A stretch of 64,000 nt of DNA from Rhytidiadelphus loreus (GCA_947034895.1 OX344763.1:41105025-41169024), one strand, 5' to 3'. Numbered from the stretch's first letter, positions 12,652 to 27,244 are shown. Numbers and translations: made by a program. The notes: a model not told the origin generated them from the sequence alone.

Positions 12652-14480
12652 CAAGTTTGGACAATTACCAACTTGTGAATCAACCAACACCATGTTACAC
12701 CATCAACCAATACCGTTGCCCAAACATCAACCAACACCATTGTCCAAACTGCTCTTCCTTTACTTGACATCATGCCATTGTACATTCCTTATCTCTAGCC
12801 ACGTAGCAATTGTTGGTGCTTTGTTGGTGTTCATTTCCATGTTTAAAGCAAGGCTGACAAATGGATTCTCCTCAATCCACGAATCTATGTCAAGGAAGAG
12901 GCACCCAATTTTTGAGTTGGGCCAGGTTATTTTTTGAAGAGCCCGCAACTCAAGTTTATATTGTGAGAGTAATGGTGGAGCACTCTTTTGTGGAAGGGCC
13001 TTCCACAAAAGACTTGAGGCTACATTTGGGTGGCTATGCTCTAAAGATTTGTAATGCTTGTTCTTTCTCTTATCCCTTTAACGTCCAAATTTTTTTTTGA
13101 GATTTTTCATGGAATTGCTTATATATTGTAAAAATATATCATAAATCTCAATTTGTCATAAAAGAAGGTTGCATTTTGGCCCTTTAATGGTTGAATCCTA
13201 TGTTAATCTTTCACACATTATTGTTTATATCTTTGTAAGAATATGTTATTTACCTCAAGTTTAGCAATTTGGTCTTAAAGAAAGGTCATCTTTTAAAGAT
13301 TCAAGAATTTCTTCAAATGGATGAAAAAATATTTGGACAAAACAATGACCTAAAGCACTCTTTTCATCATTTTCAATATGAATGCCATAGTTCAAAGATT
13401 CAAGCATTAACTTACTTTGGATGAATGAGAAGCCATTCCAACCAAAATCTCCTTGAAACACTTTTTTCATCACCTAGAATACGGACTTTAGGGCGTATGT
13501 GAACTTCAAGGTGCTTAGGAATCAATTACAATCTTGTCAACATATAGTAAGAATTATCTTACTTTACAATCCCAAAATAATTTTATTATAGAATGAATGG
13601 TACATTCTTCATTTCTATAGTTTGCCTTGAAGTCATTCATGAAATATTTTAAGTCTTCAAAATCCATACCAAGATCCTTAAAGTCATATATTAAAATCTT
13701 TTGAGCCCACAATGTCTATAGTGGAATATCAACAACATGAGGAGAGAAGAGCTTCTCTTTTCTTGAAAGAGATGTAAATTAAAAATTAATTCTTCTTGTG
13801 TCCTACATACTGCCCCAAGAGGTAAAGTGAGTGATGCCAAGACTATATACCTTAGTTAGGAGGAAGACTTTACAGTATATGGTAACATAAAAGGAGCCCA
13901 AGGAATAGATAGGGATTAGTAAGTGAGAAGAAGTTGAGACAAATTAACAATGTATGGCAACTTGTGTTGGAATTATTTATACATGATTTTTGTGATGTGT
14001 GGTAGATGTCTTGGTAATATCGTGACCATTGCTAGATGTGATTGCTAGTGAAGTAGGATTTCAATAGTATGGCAAATAGTTGTTCAAAACCTTAAATTGA
14101 TTGTTGGACCCTAGTAAGAGTATTGGGGCAAGAAAACGTTACAATTTGTGACAATAGATGGTAGTTTATTGATTGTACTAGGCTACCATCATGTTATTAG
14201 TTATTTTTGGGGCAATAATTGGTGGCATTTTGAAATTAATTGCATAGTAAAATTGGATGTTGAGAAAGTTAACACCAAACACTTTGAACAAGGTGTGGAA
14301 CTTTTGCACAAAGATGGCAAGTGTCTACATATCTATTAAGTATTTAGTATATAAATGCTAATTTATTTATCTTATTCTATTTAGTTTTGTCTATGATTTT
14401 ATGTATGTAACATGAAAAAAGCACCAAAGAGTAAAAAATATCTTTTTATTAAGTTAAAATATGTATTCAAATATAGTAGA
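12652..14480. other. Gene-less stretch; includes a 27-nt palindrome
   Basis: I see no supported gene. A 27-nt palindrome, CTTTTGTGGAAGG-G-CCTTCCACAAAAG, lies at 12985-13011. Short open frames near 13261-13473 (minus) and 14148-14339 (plus) match no family I recognise and have no flanking splice or start context. The DNA is AT-rich and probably derived from old transposons. Confidence 0.5.
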
Positions 14481-14485
14481 AACTC

Positions 14486-14600
14486 TCTAAAGTAATAGGG
14501 CCAGGATTGTCTAACTATATTGCATTAGAGAGGTTATTACATTAGGGAGGATTATTTGTATACAAACATTTGTATGCAACCTAGGTTGGGACTAGCAATC
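14486..14600. mobile_element. Possible pogo/Emigrant-like MITE relic, split by the next element
   Basis: TAGTAGAAACTCTCTAAAGT and the later AGAGAGGTTATTACATTAGG resemble the AAACCTCTATAAATTAATA-type ends of plant pogo-like MITEs. A matching AGAGAGGTTTATTACTTTAG stretch follows the Harbinger-like element at about 16153-16190, as if that element had inserted into this relic. The identification is from memory and weak. Confidence 0.3.
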
Positions 14601-14612
14601 AATATTGCCTTA

Positions 14613-16150
14613 GGCCTGGTTTATACACGCCCTGAACCAAATGGAAGGCCAGTCCGATTTGCCTTCAATCCAGCCCTCAATTTGGCTCCAATTCACCACT
14701 CTGGCCCATGATAATGTAAAGTGTTGAGGCCAAATTCTAGGGCCAATTTCCAATTTATCACTTCGGCCTTAGGAAACATAAAGTGTTGAGGCACAATTAA
14801 GAGCCCGACTTTTAATTAATGTGCTTTTGAATTTTTTTAATGCTCAATTAAAAAAAAAGTAAAACACGCATTTTTTTCCTTTTCCTATTTTTTGTATTTG
14901 AAAAATAAGAGAGATTTTTCCAAAAAGTTTGAACCTTTTTTTTCTCTTTCTCTTTTTCATTTTCAAAAATCAAGAGAGAATTAAAAAAATTTTGAACCTT
15001 TTTTTTTTTCTTCTTCTTTTTTGTAATTTGAAAATAAAACGGAATTTTTGTACTTTTTTTGAACCTTTTCCTTTCTCTTTCTATTTTTTTGGTTATTTAT
15101 TTAATCAATACACACTGAGTCTCTTTTCCTATTGTCCTATCTTTGCAACATAGTGACTACTTATAGGAAAAAGGTGATTATTCAAAGATCAACCAAGGGT
15201 AAACAAAGAAACTTTCTACTTCTTGTGTCAAATTTTAGAGCCATGTATAAAAAAAACTAATGACTTGAAAGTGGTGATGCTGAAACTAGAGTTGCAACTC
15301 CTGAATAGTTGTCATTTATTTTTATGAAAATTTAAAGAATCTCAAGCAACAATGAATTTCAGTCTTGTCACTACTACTTGATCACATGACTAAATACAAA
15401 AATTCAAGAAAATATCTATTTTTTAATCTATTTTTTTATTTTTTATTTTTTATTTTATTTTAAAGAGAAATATAGTACTTTTTTTTAATGAGAATTTAAA
15501 TGAATTCAATGGTAAATATAAATCAGGTTTTATCACAGATGTTATTTTATAACCGTAATCTTTCAAAAAGAAGAAGTTAAATGAGTCCCACTTACAAAAT
15601 GATGTAAATTTGTGAAAAACTGACACTTGAATATTCACATCACAAGCATAAGTTAACAAATTTTAATCACAGATGTGATATGTGACATACAAGCAACATT
15701 TCAACCCCAATGCTCCAAAAATTGGCCAACAGAAATGGTAAGAAGACAAAATACCAATGCTCCAAAAGTTTAGCAATGTAGATGGGAGGAAGTTTCACTT
15801 GAGTTCACAATTAATAAGCATGATTGTACCCAAAAAAAAGAAAACAAAAAGACCTTATATTGGTAGATGGTGGAGATTTGTACTATCCTATGGAGGAGCC
15901 CAATCCAACCCCAATTTGACCTTAGATGGGAAACCATGCCACCCAAAACCTTGTCCCCATTGCTCTCTTGGGTTTGGATGGTTTGGCACCAAAACCATGT
16001 TGCTTAAGGCGACATGTAGGATGTGTTGTGGTTTCAATCTGACCCTAATATAAAGCCCTTAGGCCGGATTTGGAGAAATTGAGTGATCCTATTGGTTCAA
16101 ACTTGGAGAGTTCTGACCGGACTTCAATGCAACCCCAAGTATAAACCATC
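14613..16150. mobile_element. Inverted copy of the outer Harbinger-like element
   Basis: The left end (GGCCTGGTTTATACACGC, then AAGGCCAGTCCGATTTGCC) matches the reverse complement of the right end at 10133. The right end (reverse complement GGATGGTTTATACTTGGGG, followed by a conserved GTTTGAACCAATAGGATCAC) matches the left end at 5340. The length, about 1.54 kb, agrees with the 1.64 kb of the first copy after removing its nested insert. The flanking duplication is no longer clear. No coding capacity. Confidence 0.75.
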
Positions 16151-17739
16151 CAAGAGAGAGGTTTATTACTTTAGAGAGGTTGTATTATACAGGGATTGTT
16201 CCTCAAGGCAACTCTGTGAATTATATTTCCAACAAGGTTCTCTGAATTATATTTTTGACAATCTTGCACACTGACACTGACACTGGTCATTCTCAAGTCA
16301 TGAATCCTTGATGAGAAAGAGCTATACTAATAGAAAGCCTGAGTGGAACGTAACCCATTCAGTAAAAGAATCTTAATTTTCTTTCCTGGTTATCATACAT
16401 TCACACTAGCATCTCAGATTCTCTCCCAACGGAAGGGTGTGAACGCCACCTTCATCACGCACCTGTCGATGGCATGAACTCTGTACACGTCGGGCAGAAT
16501 GACTATTGACAAGACCAATACAAAACGTGACAAAGAGGGGAGCATGATCAGAAGCACCAGAGTATGATTAGGATCCACAGAAAGACTCAAGCACAAGGTC
16601 TGACAACCACTACAGCGATGTGATCATCAACAGTAGAACATGTCGCCTGAAGCAAGCAAGAGCCATGGGAGGCTCAATTGGGCCAGGCAAGTGGGCAGAG
16701 ACAGAGCTCAATCCCTTACCCGGGTTTGCGAGAGTGACAAAATGTAGCACAAACAGTACAAAACCTTGTAACTTCGTCAGAGCAGATCAGCAGATGTGTC
16801 CAACTTGAGCTGTTCTTCGAACATGATGACACCGATCATTACTTCGTCGCAGAGCCGAGCTGCAGGGTGGCAGCCTGCTCACTGCGCCATTAACCATCAT
16901 GTCATATTGCTTTTGTTTTCCAACACATCTGACAGATACGTTGCAACTGACACCGTTGAACTCGTGACATTGTGGAAGGCGGCAAAAGGTAAGACTTCGC
17001 GTTGACACTAAAGTCTTAACTCTTAAAAAGCATATTTTCCCTCGAGACAGAACTGCATCCTGCTTGACTCAAGTCGAGTTCACTAGATACCCACTGTGCT
17101 TTACTTATATGCTCTGCCTGAAAGCCAGCACCAAGTTAATGAGGCAAGGATTATTTCCAATTCAAAACACCGCACAACTTTAAATTTATATGTCATTTGG
17201 GAGCCATGCGCCTCGCCAGTTCTTCAAAAGAATAGTCATCATTGTAGCCAAAGTCAACATATCTGTTTTCTGAAATTCAATCACGCAGTCTTAGTACACT
17301 TCGCAGACTTCCCGTGAAGGTGAAAATACCAGTATAATTTGAACTGGAAGGTAGAAAATGATCATGATTTCAACGGATAGGCCATAGAGACAAGAATCAC
17401 CTCCGTAGTAAATATATTCTGATACAACTACAATGACTGAAGTACAATTCAAGTACGACGAGGAGAAAATTGACTCAATAATTTAATGGGAATGCACCCA
17501 TTACCACTTTTGTGGACTACAGAACTGTGAGGTGGAACCACGGGCTGTGGACCTCTCTAGCGGCAACCTCTTTGTGAACTTGTAACTATTCATTTAATCA
17601 AACAATTGCTCCTAAACTGGCCAACGTATTCCAAACAATTCAATATCATAAGGGAACTTTCTCAAGTGATAATTAGCTAAAATGACCGCAATGCAACGCC
17701 CCCAACAAAATTCTATATAAAATGAGTAGAGTTGTGTCA
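16151..17739. other. Downstream flank of the SAD2-type gene; no gene seen
   Basis: This stretch is less AT-rich than its surroundings and lies 3' of the importin gene (minus strand). The part next to 17740 is presumably its 3' UTR. A 60-codon minus-strand frame at 16414-16596 has no recognisable domain. No other feature is supported. Confidence 0.5.
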
Positions 17740-20700
17740 CTATTGATGAGCTACCGCTCCACTAGCAGCTGCAGCTGCAGCAGCAGCCTTCTCGGCTAAC
17801 TCTTTTTCAATCTCCTTTCGCCTCTCTTCAGCGTGCTGAGCTAGGCCATGAACCCAAGCTTGGTGTTGGAAATCCAAAGATCCAGATAAGGCTTGAAATC
17901 TTGCAGGATCGGATGCCGAAATTGCTGTTTATCGAAGAGAAGTTAAGGTCAGGAAAACGAGGAAGAGGTGAAGGAAGAAAGAAAGGGAAGCATGAATGAA
18001 ACAAGCCCTCCCATGAAAATAGCCCAAGAACCGAATTTTTTTGCAGCAACGTTTTCAAAGTTTAAATGTAGAGAAGCAAGGAATCAATATGACCAACCTT
18101 TCATGGCATCAGAGAAGAAGATGAATGCATCAATGTCGTCAATAGGAGCCTGAAACTCCTCATCATCGGTAAAGTCCTCATAGTCAGAATCAGAATCAGA
18201 GTTATACGAAAAAACTTTAGCCTGCAAAAGCACAGCAAAACATGCAAACTGTAAGATCTCGTGCGAACCGGTACCTTAAAACGAGTGAAAGACATGTAAA
18301 CAGTCGATTTGGGAATATCGCCTAGCCCACAGAAATTGAGACTAAAAGAGAGCCACATTAGTAATTCATCTAAATACACACCTGAGCAGCCAGCTTTGCT
18401 AACTTCTGTGTGTCTGCTTCGTCATCACCCTCATCATCTTCATCAATCTCTTTGTCCCAATCCCCATCCTCGTTATGCCAAGGCTCCAAATCCTCATCGT
18501 CATCCTCTTCTAATTCCACAAGTTTTGCAGACTCTGCAAGCCTCAACAGATACACGTTACTGTGAAGTTAATAAATGATAAAACGGAAAAACAACTAACC
18601 ACCGCAGTTTTACGCATACTTTACATTTCAAACAGTGAAAGGCCTTTACAGAACACTCACCTGCACGCTGCTCTTTGTAGGCAACAAGCAACTTCAATAG
18701 AGCCTTGTACACCTGATCCAATCCAGCTTGTAGTTCAGGTGGCATGGCTGTACTTGGAACTGCCAGCAATGATGCCAACCCTAAGATGCAGACCTTCTTG
18801 TCGTGCTCCCTGCAAAATACGAAATCCATGTTAAGTTCATACAATTTCAATCCTGGCAAGTACATGAAATACGAATCCTGCTGTAGTAAAAGCAGGTGTA
18901 AACGGATACACGGATACAAACAGCAACTTATAAACAAAAAGGAAAGTTTGAGATAGCACCTGACAAAGTGCACAGGTTTGCCCGATTTCTTGACCTCGTA
19001 TAACATTTGAAACCATGCTTGGAAAATTTCACTAGTCACTCCCAAATGTTGTAAGATGGTGAGGCACATAGGTGCATTGTAATAAAGTCCATTTGCAACC
19101 TGAAATAAGTAGACGTAAATCAAAACATGGCAAGACTTTGCAAGCCAAGAGCCTGATGAAAGGAGCTTACACTCCAGAAAAATTACAGATATTAAAATAA
19201 GATGCAAAAAATGATGCAATTAATACGAAGTTAATTTGATCAGAATACAGGTACAGTCAGAAAGAGAAACAATACTTTCCAACAGTACCAAGGCAAAGAA
19301 GGAGGGGAAGAGGTGAGCGTCAACTGATCCATACCACATTGACAAACAAGTCCTTCAAGTAATTTTTCTTCGTCTTGCGAAGCCTTTCTACGCTAATACG
19401 CAAATAAAGCTCCAACCACCGATCCACCCTTCCTCGACAGTTTTGCAACACAGCCTCAATCAGCTTTGGAGCTGACTCTATATCACTGTCTTCAAGTTTT
19501 TCGTCTGCCAACAACTGTCAGGAAAACAATAATAAGTGCCCCGTGAAATCAACAATTTCAGGATAGCCAAGAAGCTAACGGTAAATCTGAGAGAAGGACA
19601 GGATCTTTGGTTGGAGTATTACTGTCGATATCACTTTGAAGAGGCTTGATTGATAATCTGGTTGTGTACAAGTAAGGAAGTGCTCTGTACTTCTTGAAAC
19701 ATAATTATCCAAGGGCACCAATATATCTGCAAATATACCAGGTCTCTGTGTAAATACAAGAACACAAGAACACATCAAAGATCTAAGATGATATATTTGT
19801 TAAAATAATATGCAATGAATTATTGATTTCACCATCAGAACCAGATCCCCCCGCCCCCAATTAACTCTGCAGTACCGGTGCATCACACAATCAAGAAGGC
19901 AGAAAATACGCACTCTCAAAATAATCAATGGCCCAGTCCTGGACTGCATCAACCATGAGTGGCCACAAGCTCCACATGTTCAAAGATATTACGGGAGAGA
20001 AGTATGTCATGTATGACACTATCTCCAACACCTCCTCGAATACATCTGCAAATACGAGCACATGCCAGTCAGTTCCAGGTGCAGATCAGAATAACCCGTA
20101 AGTGCCCCAAAAAATAATTCGTACATCAAATTGAAAATCGGAATGTACTCTTTAAGGATGAAGAAGCCCATATTAGGCCTCATGTTTTTCTTAGGAGTTT
20201 TAATGAGTTTGTGTAGGGATTTTATTTGTTATAAGAATTAAATTTTTGAACCAACAATGTTCTTTACTCAATATGATGATATAAAGGTTCTCCATTTAGA
20301 TTGTACTTCCCACTATGTGATCAATCAAAATGGTCGATTTCAAATCATTAATCCTTCACCCTTAAGGAATTAAAAAACATCTTGCCTCATCTTGCCTTAT
20401 CTTGCCTTCTAATATATATTATAATTTATACAAATCTTTCATTACACTTATTTACACTTAAAAAACAATTATTTTGGATGTTAAGTAAACTTCAAAATTA
20501 TATCTCCTCTATTGGTAAACTTGACTACCATCCTGGAAGCTTCCTAAATGATTCCTTTCAGCTCCTATAGAAATGTAAGCGGCTACTATCGGCCATTTGG
20601 GCACTTGAGCATAATCTCTACACCAAGCTGAGAGAATAACTTTCAAATCAGTTTGCGTAAGTATCTGTTTCTGGTAAGCACATCTCGAGCTTAAATGAGG

Positions 20701-23700
20701 GGAAGAGAAAGGTACATATCCTGCTTGAGAAAGGTGATTCATCAAATAAGTGCGGATCTGCTTCAATTCAAACAAATAATTATCGTATATAACAAATTAC
20801 ATGTATTAAAATGAACAGAGATGTATGGTATGAAAACCAGACAGCTTATTAATTTGTGGCTTGCATAAGCAAGGTCTTCTTAGATGAATTTAAAAAAAAA
20901 AATTCCAACAGCAGGAACACCTTCAGAAAAAACAGGATGCACCTGATCCAAAATCAAGGCTGCAAGGATTGATGAGCTGATTCGTAAAGATATAACACTG
21001 AAAGATTTAAACTAAAACTACGGTTATACGTCCTATCATTGAAGCATATCGGAAACAAGAAGCGGTGAGCTAATACGGACTTCACTTTCTGCTTTCCACA
21101 AACTTCGTGAACGCTCAGCCATACAGATTCTATTACGGTGAAGGACCGTCTCTATTATACAATTGAAGGAGAGTTACTATCTTATGTGACAGTGCGAAAG
21201 ATAGCGTGATAAAAGAGTTCACCTTGGCCATCAGTTGTCAACATCCGCTGCATGATGGGGAGAAGTGTTGGCTCCATTAAGGGGAACAAATCAGGTAAAC
21301 GACTGACGGACTCCAAAATAGTGCCAATAGCTCTCAAGCAACCCACTGCAGCCAGAGCGCCAGAATCATCTTCATCTTCATCGGTCTCTGAAGACTCTAG
21401 ACACTTCCAGAATGCAGCAGCCTGTCCAGTCCCACCCACAAAACGAACAGGACCGACAGAATTAGACCTTGACAATTGTAAAAATGTATACATCTGTATA
21501 AATATGATGGCCAATAGACATAAATCACAGTAGTACACACCAGATGTTGGCAGAGACCGAGGGCATACGGTGCCATCTCTTCCCCGAACTTATCCACAAT
21601 CGTCTCCAGTGTGAATACAAGGTCCTCATTCTCAACTTCGTTCATTAACTTGAAAAACTCTGAAAGAAATCCCCGGTAGCTCCAAATTCAGTACATAAGA
21701 AACAGAAGCAGCAAAACATGAGACATTTCTTACATTCTTCAGAATTCCAGTAGTTACGAAGATCACATTCCCGAAGTAGAGTGCAAAAAAACACTACCAA
21801 ACCATCATTTATGACGATCTCACCATCAAGAAGTCGGGGTAATATTGGTCGAATTTCATTGAGATCTATAAAATTCCAAACAAAAGCAATGACATGTAAG
21901 AAATTTTGATAAAGGCCAGCAGCGCATAACAAGACAACATTAAAAGCAAAGTAAGAATTTTAGTCTCCCTTGCGACATTTCCTGATTCACTTGGGAGGTG
22001 CCGTTACGTCATATCATTCTTGTGTGCAAAAACTGAAGTGATGATGGCCCTTCAAAAGATTAGAAAATAATCTAATGGAGAAGTATGCTTGAGAAAAATA
22101 GTACTGTGCATCCCACAACAGAAAAGAAGACCACAAAAGTGGGATCATACCTTTACACGCTTCTACAAAGGTTCGAAGTGCTACCACTGAATCAACTCGA
22201 ACTGGGAGCTCCGGATCAGTAAGAGCGGCCACAACACAATGTAATGCAGTTGTAAAGTGACGTTGATCGGTGAAGGTAATATCTGCATATTGTCCTGCCA
22301 CCCAACCAGCCTGCAAAATTGAAAATGACATAAGCAAATTTGACTTTATCGATTCTTATGTAAGATGATACCCAGTACATGTAGATGACAGTTTACAAAT
22401 GTCAGAGAAAGATGAGATATATGAACCTCCTCATGAATATCAATCATAGCTTTCTCCATCTCACACAAACTTACAAGGCAGAGCAAATCTCTAACCCATG
22501 ACACGCGAACTACACCGTGTAACACTCAAATAAGGATCCTCTAGGAAATTCAAAACAAGTACCTTCGCTCTAAGATGACCCACAGGGCTGCTGAATTCCG
22601 GATAAACATGAGTAACCAACATATGTTCAAGTTGTGACTTGTACGGTTCAGTTTGCTTCAACTTATCATTCAAAGCGCCAACAGCTAGAAGTCCTCCATC
22701 TTTTTGATGATATGGTTTTTGGTCTAGTGGGGCTTCATCATACCTGCATGCAGAAGAATATAGTTCCATGAGTCAGTTCCTCAAAGTAAGTAGATCCTGG
22801 CTTGATCAGGAACCAAAATGCAGCATATTAAAGGCATATCTTAAACCAATCAAAGACAGCCCAAAGATGCAAATACATGTGAAACCGGCTTGCAAAACTA
22901 AGACAGTTACCCGATACGAGTGATCAATATCCTGCAAACTACGGTATCGTTTGTAGACAACATCAATTTCCAGAGATAACAAGCAAAATAAACAGACAAG
23001 GCTGTACTCAAATGAGTCAGAAGAGCATGTTCTGATCATAAAACTGATATTCAGACGTAATGGATAACATATACTAGCAACAGCACACTGCCCCCCGCCC
23101 CCAATACAATATAGGGGACTTCAAATGGAAATCATTGACGAAAGTGGATAAAAAGAAAAGGTAGATATACCTCCTAAAAACCTCAACAATGAATCCCAGA
23201 AATTTCTGCAGATTCTCTTTCCCTCTCTTTCTGATCAATTCGGATATGAAGTTAATGGCTGCAGTTCGGGGACTATACATGTCCTCAATAATATCTGTGG
23301 AAGGCACAATTAGGAAGCTTCTACAAAATCATAGGCGAGTACCTAGCACAACTTGAATTGAAACAAGATTAGTTTCAAGGGGAAAATCTTTGAGAAAACA
23401 TGTTAACGGGGAGAAAAATATACAGTCCTAAATTTACCAACCAATACTGCCACAATGTAAACACCCACCATATCCTTTCCGGACATACTCATGTGGATCC
23501 TCTCGCCACAATTGTTCATCAGCATCGTTAAAGCACATGAGTGGAAATATGATTTCGAATAGAACAACATCCAATTGGGGCTTCAGTAGCTGATAAGTCA
23601 CAGTTTTGGAGACACTGCAAGGCAAAAAATTAGATCAATATTAGATATCAATAGTACTCAGCCAGTATCAATGACAAATTCTATGACATGTCAGCTTCCA

Positions 23701-26246
23701 ACTCCAACTAGTACTTACCTGGTGATGAGGTATTGAAGAGCCAAATTGATGACTCTATCAGGCAGATACCCATTCTCCCGCACAACACTGAGAAGCTTCA
23801 TGTAAAGCTCCAAAAACTTTCCAGCAAATTGCTTCTGAAACATTTGAGCAAATGCCTTGTTCTCTGGTTTGGACATCTTTGGATCACCAAATCTGAAAGC
23901 CGCCAAAACAAACTGAGTGGATCCACAAAAGAGTGGATCAAAAAACACCAGAGTTGTAAACAGTGCCAAAATTTCAGGGAATGATACACTGCGAACTAAA
24001 TGGGAAATGCATTGTATATTCCAAAACTCTCACCTGTTGTAAAGTCGATTCATAATATGTAAAGTCCACTTTTTCACTTTCCACCAACCCCAAACTTTGC
24101 GTAGCTCAGGATCCGTTGGTTGGCCCTCTGTAGGCACAGGTCTCTCCAAGATACTGTGAAAGCTGGACATCCACGCAGTGACAGTGTTGACGTCATGCAA
24201 GACCTTGGGGATCTCCAGCTACACACAAAAACAACAATTTCTTCAGCAAATCTTGTTTAATCAATTCATCTCAGAAAAGTACATGAACTGGACTATATTA
24301 CACCTACTGTTAATGAGTTGGAATTTAGATAAGAATTGAAAATAGGCGAGATGAAAAGATACACGTTCACAAAAGATCTTGTTGAAAAATGACGTTTGAA
24401 ACAATATAACAGAAATCAACAGTCCCAACACATTCATTTACATCACTTACATAAGCTGATGACCAAAAGATCTTCAATATCAACTTGATGAGGTCTGCAA
24501 CTTCAATAGAAGGATTTGGTAGTGCTAAAAGGTGGTTCAAAATTTCCAATAAAACTGGAAAGATCGTGTAAATAATGTGGTACACTGGTGTTCTCTCTTC
24601 TTCATCCTTAAACCTGCACATCACCAACCAAACGCATGAGTACCTCCATAATCAGCAACAACACTAGTGCCAGTAAGCGCACCAATTCCACCGTAAGCAC
24701 TGGACGAATTCAAGACCACACTCATTAGGGTGAAAAAACAGGTTCTTCCTACCGAATCATGCAAATACAGGTCGTCAGAAGCAACATACTCATATTTGTG
24801 AGTTAAAATGCGCAAAGCGTAAAGGGCACCAAAAACTCGCTGCTGATTTTGTGACTTCAGATTGTTGAGAATAGAGGGTAGAAGAGCTGGCCACAACTCA
24901 GGGTAGTCGGCATGAATGACAGTCTTCAGGCACTCTCCAAGTTGGACCCTGGAAATCGTTACACAAATAAGATGAACCGTCTGAGAAATGTCTAGTCGAT
25001 GCTGATATTGGAATGCAAGGAAAAAATTGATGTAAAAATAATGTATCACCTTATAATGGAAGGTGCCTGTATTATAGCCTCCATGAGATTCTCTCTTACG
25101 GTTGCCTTATCAATGTCGGAAATTTTTGGAGTCTCGACTGCAATTGACGAGCATAACAAACGACACCGTTAAGCTAATCACTTTAACCCCAGTTACAATT
25201 CCCTCCTAATAAGCATAATAAAAGCTGCAATAACTAGCGACAGTAAAAAAACTCAAAAGAAAGAATCGATTGCTTTACCAGGCTCACGGGGCAGCCAGTC
25301 CCTTGCTGTCACATTTTTGAAATAAATGCTGGCAACTTGGCGAATGGAAAGATCCACATGTGTCGCCACAGTAATTTGTAGGAGACCCACGAGGTGCCCC
25401 TGAACATGTTGATACTGCACACCAGTAGAAATGAGATTTCATATCAGCACTAAAACATAATTCACATATCGATTATTTGATGTTCAGAACACAAACCATC
25501 TTGCACAAACAGATATAATTAGCAGTATTAAGGCGAAGAATTAGAGAGCCAGCGGACATATGAAGCCGCGACGTACGTAAGGTACAAATTAATAGCATAG
25601 AAGACGCAGGCTACCCACTGACACTAAACACCCTAAATTTGCAATTAAACAAACAACTTCACATGATATGCGAAATGTAAGCATTGGTCAATCGTCGCTT
25701 GCTGTGATACAGTCAGAGGCCAACTGAGTCAGATGAGGGTTTAGCAAAGCAGAACCCAAATACCGAAATATAAAATTACGATTTTTATAGTGAACAAATA
25801 TACCAGATCGTAAGAGTGTAGAATTTATATTCGCTAGATTTAGCTGATTGTTCAATGTATTCAAGAATGCAAGGTGGTTGGCTAATATGTCCTGTTCAAA
25901 AACGAAAGAAATGACCTCATTCTACTGGAAATTCGAGCGAACTCTCGATCTAAATCATAGTCGCGAGAAAATTAAATACTGGATCTACTGGAAATCCTGT
26001 AGTTCCACTGCTGCCCAACAAGCTCTCACAGGTTTAGAGCGTGATACAAGAGTTATCTTCCAACTAAGGTCGAAGTTAATCAAGCCTCTCAAATAATAAA
26101 AACAGAGCAACATATTGGATTGAGAGATATAACGAATGCCAAGTGTAGGGAACAACCTGATTGAGTCGCTCCTCGCCGGCCTTCCGCTCCTCTGGATTGG
26201 TGCTGAGAGCCGATTGCAGCACGGTTGCCAACGTCGCCAAATCCAT
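17740..26246 (-). CDS. SAD2: SAD2-type importin-beta (importin-7/8 class), complete
   Basis: Nuclear transport receptor of the importin-7/8 class. Arabidopsis SAD2 imports cargo such as MYB4 and affects ABA response, UV-B response, trichomes and microRNA activity. Coding exons: 26246-26157, 25414-25279, 25137-25050, 24948-24790, 24613-24451, 24218-24034, 23892-23719, 23614-23469, 23294-23171, 22743-22563, 22310-22151, 21865-21824, 21659-21541, 21421-21223, 20045-19914, 19726-19623, 19514-19335, 19099-18960, 18809-18661, 18533-18382, 18221-18098 and 17924-17740. All introns are GT-AG and all phases join, giving 1043 residues (Arabidopsis about 1040). The N-terminal importin-beta repeat lies in exons 1-2 ([12 protein letters not shown]). 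Conserved blocks include [29 protein letters not shown] and [12 protein letters not shown]. An acidic Asp/Glu stretch sits at about residues 900-960, and an Ala-rich tail ends the protein. Exon 12 has only 42 nt. Confidence 0.96.
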
Positions 26247-27240
26247 AATGACCGCCTCGTGATCAATTCCAGGCCTCTCACTAGTCACGCATGCCTTTCG
26301 TTCCAAAACCACACCGAAAAAGCAATCAAATAAAAGAAAATTAAACTATGAATCAAGAGCACACTCGCATTAGCCAACAACCACTTCACACGATCCGAGA
26401 CAACACAATCCACAAACAGTGAACCGACACACAAAGACAAAATAAAATCCAGACGATTTCAAAAAACTTTCCTCATCTAGATATACATACACAAACACTT
26501 CCACTCCGCCATCCACTCCCGCCAATAGTCGTAAAACCCTACCCCTCACCGACAAAGAGCCCCCGCCACATCCTCCACCAGAACCGATCGCAACGACAAA
26601 AGCAAATCCTTTGGACCGCCATCTCACCATCCTCGAGCCACATTCCTACCAAATGTCTCCCAACCTCACCTCACCTCCAAAACAAGAACAAAAATCAACC
26701 AAAAAATCAACCAAAAAATTCAGTCAGACGAAAAGCAGCCCACTTACGATTAATATCACCTCCGCTTCCGCGACTTCCGCAGAACGAAGAAAACCTTACA
26801 CGAACACGAACGAGGACGAGAGCCTAAGTCCTCCCCGTCTCGGATGCGGGTCCAAAGAAAACAGAGAAGGTGAGGCTGGCGTCTGAAAGAAGCTTATATT
26901 CCCCGGATGCCCTAATATTCGAGACTGCTCCTCCAGTTGAGTAGTAGCAAGGAGACCTTCCTCCTTCAACGACGGAGCTTCCGTCAGTCCGTTCCGTCTA
27001 CTTCAGCTGTGCTTCCTTCCGTCACCCGAGCTGGGAATGAAAGATGTGACAGCGAGTGCCGGGACGATGATGGAGTGTATATAGTGCGGCACCGTCACGG
27101 CTGCCGTGCTGCGGCCATCACGGGTGTGGGCTGGCCTCAGACGGGGCGAGGTTTAGGGGTTTTGGCCTTTTAGGGGGGGTAAACTGCGGCTGTCTGCGGT
27201 GACGACGGACGGCTAGCTGAAACGATGCACATGGCCTGGA
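26247..27240. other. Upstream region of the SAD2-type gene
   Basis: The minus-strand 5' leader and promoter should lie here. The part at 26870-27180 is rich in C/T and G, as expected near a transcription start. I could not fix a TATA box or start site. No second gene is supported on the plus strand. Confidence 0.5.
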
Positions 27241-27244
27241 ACCC

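Noticed and set aside
16414..16596. 60-codon minus-strand frame downstream of the importin gene
   Set aside because: No recognisable family, no splice partners, short length.
20509..20775. 88-codon minus-strand frame
   Set aside because: It lies in the largest intron of the SAD2-type gene (20046-21222), and the flanking exons join cleanly without it.
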